DNA of 64,000 nucleotides. Origin: Cinclus cinclus. Its lineage: Eukaryota; Chordata; Aves; Passeriformes; Cinclidae. This document shows positions 26,457 to 64,000 of this stretch, piece by piece. The notes below the pieces were generated by a model, which ran no database searches, was not told the DNA's origin, and was given only the letters and a program-made list of their open reading frames with translations. The position numbers and the translations under genes were made by a program. The stretch spans positions 16,594,424-16,658,423 of the forward strand of contig NC_085047.1 in assembly GCF_963662255.1 (NCBI RefSeq), written 5' to 3'. Each line of letters starts with the position of its first letter. The stretch's first letter is position 1.

Positions 26457-28050
26457 TTATTAAAAAGGAAGATGTGAGTAATTAAGTAGGCACTAAAGAA
26501 ACAAATCTCCTAATATACAGGCTTTGAATATAGCATATGCTGTAAGCTTGACATGAGCCAGGGCAAGATGCCCAACAGGAGAAAGGAAGGAAAAAAGTAG
26601 CAGTGTTAGAAGTGGAATCTCACTGCATGCACTTTACAGTGCTAGCTCTTTTCAACATCTCCCCCACGTGCTGCCAAGGTGAGTTTAACATTAAACAAAG
26701 ACCACATATGTACTGCAGAGTAAGTGTACTGTGTGGACAGCAATAAAAGGTGTTCAAACTGCCAGCTTCATTTTTCAAATATATATATTAAAGGTGAAAG
26801 CTAAACACTTCCAAATGTTGAGCACAACTTAAAGACCATCTAAATGGTCTTAGGGCCATGTAGACAAATCTTTTATTAAGCTAAGTAGTGGTATTCTCAA
26901 GTCCCATAAACAGCTTTGGAAACCTTAAATTGGCTAGATTTGGAGTGATAAGCTCATCAAGAGATTAAAATTATAAAACCTAGATTTACTACCAGGGTTA
27001 AAGGAATGTTGCTGTCATTTCTTCTTTTACTTTCTTTGAGCCCAAGGATGCATGCAATCACATAAATCTATTTTCCTCCTATGTCCATTCCAATTTAGTA
27101 TGGCCTTGTGGGCACAGCCCAGAAAGATACATTAAAAAAATTTTCCCTGAGCCTGAAACTCTGCTTACTGTGGATCAAGGACAGCAGGAAAAATAATACT
27201 AACATACCAGGAACATGCTAAAAATTCACAATGCATGCCAGAGCCAGAGCAATAACCTATACATACAGAGCACACCTATAACATATTGCAAACATTAAAC
27301 TCTACAGTTAATACAAATTCTAAAGAGAATTTAAGAAAGTATTATAGTTTCCTTTTGTTTAAAGAAAGAATTACAACTCATTAATTCCTTCCTTTTATTT
27401 AGACATCATCCCAAAGAACCTGAATTACACTCTTCCACTTCTTCAAGGAAGATTTCTTGCAATCTAATTTTTTTGAGCTATATATCTGATATTTTTAAGA
27501 AAACACAGTAGACACCCCAAAAGTTACAGTCCAGAAAGTAAAAGTCATGCAGTTGAACATAACTAGAAAAAAATAATCTCAGTTTTGTACACAACACACT
27601 ATTAATATTTTTGAGGACTGTGAAATAACTGTTTATATTTAGAATCCTTTAACATCCCTAAAGAGTTGAATACATAAGGCATGTGGCCATTTTTATCCAG
27701 ATATGCATATGTGGAAACAAATATACATAAGGGACAAGGAAAGAGAGGAGAAGGGCTGCAAATGAGGTATGGATGGAATTTTGTTACAGGTTCTGGTCCA
27801 TTTTATTTTGTTTTTAAGGCAGTGCTGTTTCTACGAATAGGCATAAAGAAGATGAATCCTTAAAGAATCTCAACTTCCTCTGAGGCTGAACAGTTATTGC
27901 TAGGTGAACCACGAATGATAGTTTCTTCATTTAAAAAGTGTATTCTTTCACAAAGGAACAGTCGATGGCATTTTCATGTGGTATCACCAAACTGGCTACA
28001 GTAGGAAGCAGCTTTCACACAGAGGTGATCTGCATTTTCTCCTTGGCTCG
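26457..28050 (-). other. Probable 3' UTR of the matriptase-like protease
   Basis: The region follows the TGA at 28051-28053 on the minus strand. The sequence is AT-rich without exons. Several minus-strand AATAAA hexamers exist; the one at 26457-26462 is followed by a T/G-rich stretch and is a reasonable end. Shorter UTRs using nearer signals are equally possible. Confidence 0.35.
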
Positions 28051-50083
<22,033 letters not shown>

Positions 50084-51698
50084 GATGCCGTGACAAATGC
50101 CTTTTGACAAACCTAGCAACAGCCCCCTAAATGACCCCTGCTTCTTAAACATAACTCAGAATATCTGCTCTCCCCACCACACACACCGGGCTTCTCTTAT
50201 TTCACCTTTGCCATACTGCTTGAAGCTGGAGCCAGCTGATCTGCAGTCAAAGGAGGTGGGCAGGAAAAGTCACCATCACTTTAACTCTTTGTTTTCCTGA
50301 CTGGTTAAGCAGGAGATGGGTCCCATCACTTGAAAATAGATCACTTCTTTCAGAAATACAAGAGTGGGGAAGTCATTTACCACACGATGCAAAGGACACG
50401 CAACCAATTTGCAGATAAGAGATCCCAGGCAATATAAATAAGGCAACTTCTAATAAACACCCTGGGGAATTCATAGAAATATCCATAAGAGAGAAGAAAT
50501 GCTCAGTTCCACAAATGACCTTAGTTTTCCAACTTCAAGACGGTACCACAGAATTAAAGCGGTAAATAAATTGCAAACCAATTTATGTTCACATTTCCTG
50601 TTTGAAAGAAAAAGCAGCGTTACGTCAGCAAACCATCAAGTTCAGCATATTCTGCATGTAAAATAAGAAAATCAAGGATGTGTGTGCGGAAATAACATAT
50701 TTGATACATGTTGAAAGAGAGACAGAACACAAAGAACAGAATCTAGAAAAGCAAAAGGGGATGTAGAAATCTCAGCCCCCAGAAAAACAATACAAAGGGA
50801 ACAAAACAAATCCCAACAGTTCACACAGAGATTGCAAAGGGATTAATTGGAAAGCAATTGTCACAGCTCAGAAATTCAAACTACAGCTGCAGACAGATGG
50901 TTTTGTTCAAGTCCTCTGTTTTTCAACAGCCTGTCTCTGCACAAAATGTGCTGACTGACACTTTGCCCCTTCCTTCATAGGAAAGAGAAAAGAAAAACAC
51001 AGAAAAAATGCCTAGAGGAAACAAATCCATTTTTACATAAAAATTTTGATCAGGACCATTTAGAAACACCAGGTTTATTTTGGCAAGGACAAGATCATTG
51101 CAATAACACAGCACCATGCTTATTCATCTTGATAAGATTGACTGAAACTTGAGAAGTCAAATTCTTAGGTGGAAGAACTTGAAAATAAAGAAATGAAAGC
51201 AGGAAATTAAAGAGTTAATGGCTCCAAATCATGTAGTTAATTAAAATGAAAGCAGGACAAGGAATAAGAATGCAACAAATCACCACTTTTAGCAGCAGAA
51301 TTTCTGATCTTCAAAAATTAGGGCCCTATGGGCTTGAAAGGGTTGAGTTCACTTTTTACAGTGTCTCCTCTCCCTTTCTCCCTATCAGCTGCTCTTGGTG
51401 GAAGAGATAGGGAAATTAGTATTTGCCAGAGTGCAAGCAGTTAATTGCTGCTTACAGTTACTTCTGTATTAGATGCACACATCTCAGAAGAAATGATGAG
51501 TAAACCTGAAGCTCTCTGTTTACACAATTATCTCTTCAGCTTCCTGACAGATTAGTGCACCTGCACTTAGTTGATGCCTTGGAAATGAAGTTTATTATTG
51601 TGCCTCCCCCCATGTCTCCAGACATCTGCATGGAACAATCACCACAAAGAACAGCCTCCTCCTTTTTCACCAAAGCTTCAAACAATGGTATTTATTAC
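50084..51698. other. Spacer between TMPRSS7 and the matriptase-like gene
   Basis: About 1.6 kb that should contain the promoter and 5' UTR of the matriptase-like gene. It is AT-rich with purine-rich stretches; I identify no TATA box or transcription start. The longest open frame on the minus strand (50923-51117) resembles nothing I know. Confidence 0.45.
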
Positions 51699-51771
51699 CT
51701 CCATAGGTGAATTCCAGAATCAGCAAGAGACATGCAAAGAAATTTAACCACGGAACAGTTCTTCCAAACAT
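51699..51771 (-). CDS. Possible signal-peptide exon of unknown gene
   Basis: On the minus strand an ATG at 51771 opens MFGRTVPWLNFFACLLLILE then FTYG and meets a donor GGAG|gtaata in phase 1. The peptide looks like a secretory signal: one Arg, then the hydrophobic core FFACLLLIL. It sits just past the TMPRSS7 polyadenylation signal. I found no partner exon: joining to 49676 shifts that exon out of its transmembrane frame. It may be chance. Confidence 0.25.
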
Positions 51772-51799
51772 GATTTTAATGAAGATATCCAGGACATAA

Positions 51800-51805
51800 T
51801 TTATT
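51800..51805 (-). terminator. TMPRSS7: TMPRSS7 polyadenylation signal AATAAA
   Basis: The minus-strand AATAAA begins only 20 nt after the stop codon, so the 3' UTR may be as short as about 40 nt. Confidence 0.5.
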
Positions 51806-51825
51806 CCAAGAAAACAGTTTTCAAG

Positions 51826-61312
<9,487 letters not shown>

Positions 61313-62544
61313 CTAAAAGTGTTCGGGCGAGTTCTAGAGCAGCCCACACGTGGAAACTGCCTTACATACAATTTAAATGTCAACACCGCTGGAATTCACA
61401 AATATGGTCAGATGCCATACTTTAATTAAGAACCAAACCAAGGAAAATATTTCTCAGGAGTCACCCAGCCTTCATCCACCATTAACACTGTGGAAATTTA
61501 CTTCTGAATGTCACACCTTCAAACAAATAGTCCTAAAAAGCATGCCTTGGGTGCACATCTACTTTAAATTGCTATTTTGGCAAATAGGTTCCTTGGACTT
61601 CTGCCTAGGTGCCACTTGATTCAGAGAAACCTAAATGCTTTCTGATGCCAGTGAACATTTAATACATCCATTGTTTATTAATTTCTAATGTTTCTTTCAT
61701 CAAATATGCCAATCTCTATCTGGGGGATGGGGGTGGTCAACAAAAACCTACATTTAAAAGAAAAAAGCAAAGAACAAACAAACTCCAAAGCAAAAAAAGC
61801 CCCCACAACCAAGCAAAGCTTCTCTGATAAGGGATCAATTATTGCTGGAACATTATTTTTAAAATTGAGACAGTTTTAAATGTAGTAAACCAGTGAACAA
61901 CAGTACAGGTTGTTCTAGAAGAAGAAGAAACAGACTCTCTCCTCTTGCAACATTTATGAGAAAAACATCTGGCTTTAATATTCCTGCCAAAATCAAAGGA
62001 CATACAAATCTTAAATAGATTTAAGAGTACAGGGAGCTGTATTGATTTTTAGCAGACTTGGCACACACACTTGTTTGACAGCAGTCACTGGCAACAAAAC
62101 GAACACAAAGAAGAAAAGAAGAAATGGATTGTTGCGTTGTTAAATGTAGTAGTGGACTGTTAGCCAGAGGTAAATATTTCCCTTGTGTATATTTCCACAT
62201 CAAGCATTGTACCAGGACTACTCTTCCTGTCAATGAGGAAAAATTGGTCAGTGATTTCTGTGTGAACAGATGTTGCCTCAGTGTCCTGAGCATCCCGGTG
62301 AAGTCTGCCACAGGGAATGGACACACCCATTCATATGTTTTCATGTATGCCTTATTTCATCCTACCAGAACGAAACATCCTGTTAGCAAATCTAAGAGAT
62401 TCTGTTCCAGCAGTGTGAAAAATAAAGGAAGAAAACAATTTAAAAAAACAAGACTCTTGTTTGACATCCTGCAAGCAGATGCAAAAATCCCTGTTAATTT
62501 TACAGCTTTTTACTATAGAAAAATTAATTGCAAAAAGAAGCCCC

Positions 62545-62744
62545 AAACAAAGAAGCAAACAAACCTCTCAAATCAAAAAAGCAAAAAAAAAACCCAACAA
62601 AACAACCAAACCAACAAAACAAAAACAACCAAAACCAAAAAAACCCAACCAACCAAAACAACAACAAAACACCAAAAAACCCATCAAACAGCAACAAAAA
62701 CCACAAAAAAAAAAAAAAACCTCCAAAAAAACCCACAAACCCAC
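62545..62744. repeat. A/C-rich (CAA/AAAC)n simple sequence
   Basis: About 200 bp of A-rich CAA, AACC and poly-A units, ending directly at the left edge of the LTR-like block. Confidence 0.85.
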
Positions 62745-63352
62745 TGTCTTGGGTTAAAGTGTAAGGTGTAACCAAAAGTTTTCTACTACCATCTACATGA
62801 GCTGTTAAATTGGGTGGGGCAGTGTTTCTTTATCTTCTCCAGGACTTATGGTAACTCCCTCTGCCACTGAGGGGCCATCTCTGCCAATGGACCATCAGGG
62901 ACTCCCCAGAACCAATCAGAGCATTACATTATCCTATTGTGAAATTTCCTGTCCTGGGGGATGTCCTGAACAGTCCCACTTGATTATAATTTGGGCTTTG
63001 GACACCACAGCACCACCACTCACACACAATACACTCAGAGGACGAGAGCTCTTGACAGCCACCACTGGATCTCCAGAGAAGGATGAGACCTTTCCACAGG
63101 GTCAGTGCTTCGACAGAACCACATCCATCACTCCAGCAGGACTGCAGCCACCACTTCGCTGGACTGCTACTGCCACCCTGACCAACAGGGTGTCTGGTCA
63201 TACTCTGACTTTATCAGTTTAAGCCAGTGTTTCTGTACTATTGCCTTTGTTGTAATTTTCCTATTCAATTGTAGCTCTGACTTAGACACCCTTACAAAAT
63301 ATTGGTGTGGAGTTAATTCTCCCCACTGGTTTGCCTCCTTCAAACCAGTACA
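62745..63352 (+). mobile_element. Probable solo LTR of an avian endogenous retrovirus
   Basis: The block begins TGTCTTGGGTTAAAG, a start I associate with songbird retroviral LTRs, and could end at CAGTACA. It contains a CCAAT box (AACCAATCAGAGC near 62909) and TTATAATT near 62984. No internal retroviral gene is seen next to it. I saw no clear target-site duplication, so both boundaries are provisional. Confidence 0.45.
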
Positions 63353-63583
63353 CTTGCCCATCAAATCTAGCAGTGTTGAGTGAAGACTTCCTGCAACAGG
63401 AAGTCTAATTGTCATTAGTTTTAGTGTTTAGTATTCCCAATAGCTCCCAACCTAAAACAGCCTGTCGAAAGGCACAGCAAAATGCCATTTACTGATCTGA
63501 TTCCCTTCAACTAGCTCACAGACATTTTCTACATTTCTCCTTCTGACAATGCCTTAGACAACCTTCATTCCAACAAACCCTAG

Positions 63584-63655
63584 CAACAACAACAACAACA
63601 ACAAAAATAAAAAACCCAAACAAAAAAAGCCCAACAAAACAAACAACAAAAATAT
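63584..63655. repeat. (CAA)n and A-rich simple repeat
   Basis: About eight CAA triplets are followed by A-rich AAAC units. Confidence 0.85.
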
Positions 63656-64000
63656 TGAAGTCTGCACTGACCCCTTCTCAGACAAAAAAAACCAAACCTA
63701 TCTCACCATAAGCAGAGGAAATTGCTGCCCATCTGTGGAAAAGCTGAAATAACCACATCTCCCTTACACAGTAAGAAATACCATATGCTCATGGGATTTG
63801 CAAAACAATGCTAGAGCACCTCAGGAGCCTTTTGCTGGTGTTTTACTGGTCATATATCCAAGTCCAGGGCAAATGGAAGTTGCAAAGCACCATCTGTAAC
63901 TCTGTGCCATTGCTCCAGAGAGAAAATGATTAAGGGGATCCTGTCCCATATGTTGGAGGAGTGGGATAGTTTTTCAGGGCTTAAGCAGATGTTTCTGCAT

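Larger units (their letters stand above)
61313..64000. other. TMPRSS7: TMPRSS7 intron (to window end)
   Basis: No further TMPRSS7 exon is recognised. It holds A/C-rich simple repeats (62545-62744, 63584-63655), the LTR-like block, and a 10-bp-stem inverted repeat at 63384-63406. Open frames here, including one of 215 codons at 62124-62771, end in low-complexity sequence. Confidence 0.6.

Noticed and set aside
62124..62771. A 215-codon open frame on the plus strand
   Set aside because: Its second half is low-complexity K/Q/N/T from A/C-rich repeat, it runs into the LTR-like block, and the first half resembles no family; opposite-strand frames overlap it.
63701..63760. Possible small minus-strand exon (ttatttcag| ... 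|gtgaga) as the missing TMPRSS7 CUB2 exon
   Set aside because: It would be only 37 nt with no CUB residues; the paralogous exon is 113 nt.

Overview
This window looks like nuclear DNA from a bird, most likely a songbird. It is AT-rich and intron-rich, carries several CR1 LINE fragments (the typical avian interspersed repeat) and a solo-LTR-like block, and its genes have short vertebrate-type exons. Gene order matches human 3q13.2 in inverted orientation: GCSAM, then C3orf52, then TMPRSS7. The C3orf52, protease and GCSAM assignments rest on residue patterns I recognise. Comparisons with human proteins are from memory; no database was searched.

Layout, left to right. Positions 1-3738 hold no recognisable gene. 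3739-13738 (+) is a four-exon, 102-codon GCSAM-like gene (lipidated, tyrosine-motif adaptor of germinal-centre lymphocytes) whose exons join in perfect phase. 18114-24411 (-) is C3orf52/TTMP, a single-pass membrane protein convergent with GCSAM. 28051-50083 (-) is a complete, or nearly complete, matriptase-type transmembrane serine protease: cytoplasmic tail, TM, SEA, two CUB, two LDLRA, trypsin domain. I could not find one expected exon, the second half of CUB1. 51826 to beyond 64000 (-) is the 3' part of TMPRSS7 (matriptase-3): end of CUB2, three LDLRA domains and the full trypsin domain. Its 5' exons lie outside the window.

The two proteases sit head-to-tail about 1.7 kb apart, have near-identical exon lengths and splice phases, and both keep the His/Asp/Ser triad plus the Asp that gives trypsin-like (Arg/Lys) specificity. 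The simplest reading is an old tandem duplication. The unnamed protease is the most interesting object here, because the human locus as I know it has only TMPRSS7 between its flanking genes. The GCSAM-like gene is second: its exons (26, 50, 35 and 198 nt) are small enough to be missed by gene finders.

Introns and spacers hold CR1 fragments, microsatellites (a 110-bp GAGAA array and a (TG)n/(CA)n inverted pair), a perfect 17-bp-arm palindrome, A/C-rich and poly-T tracts, and a CpG-rich exon in TMPRSS7.
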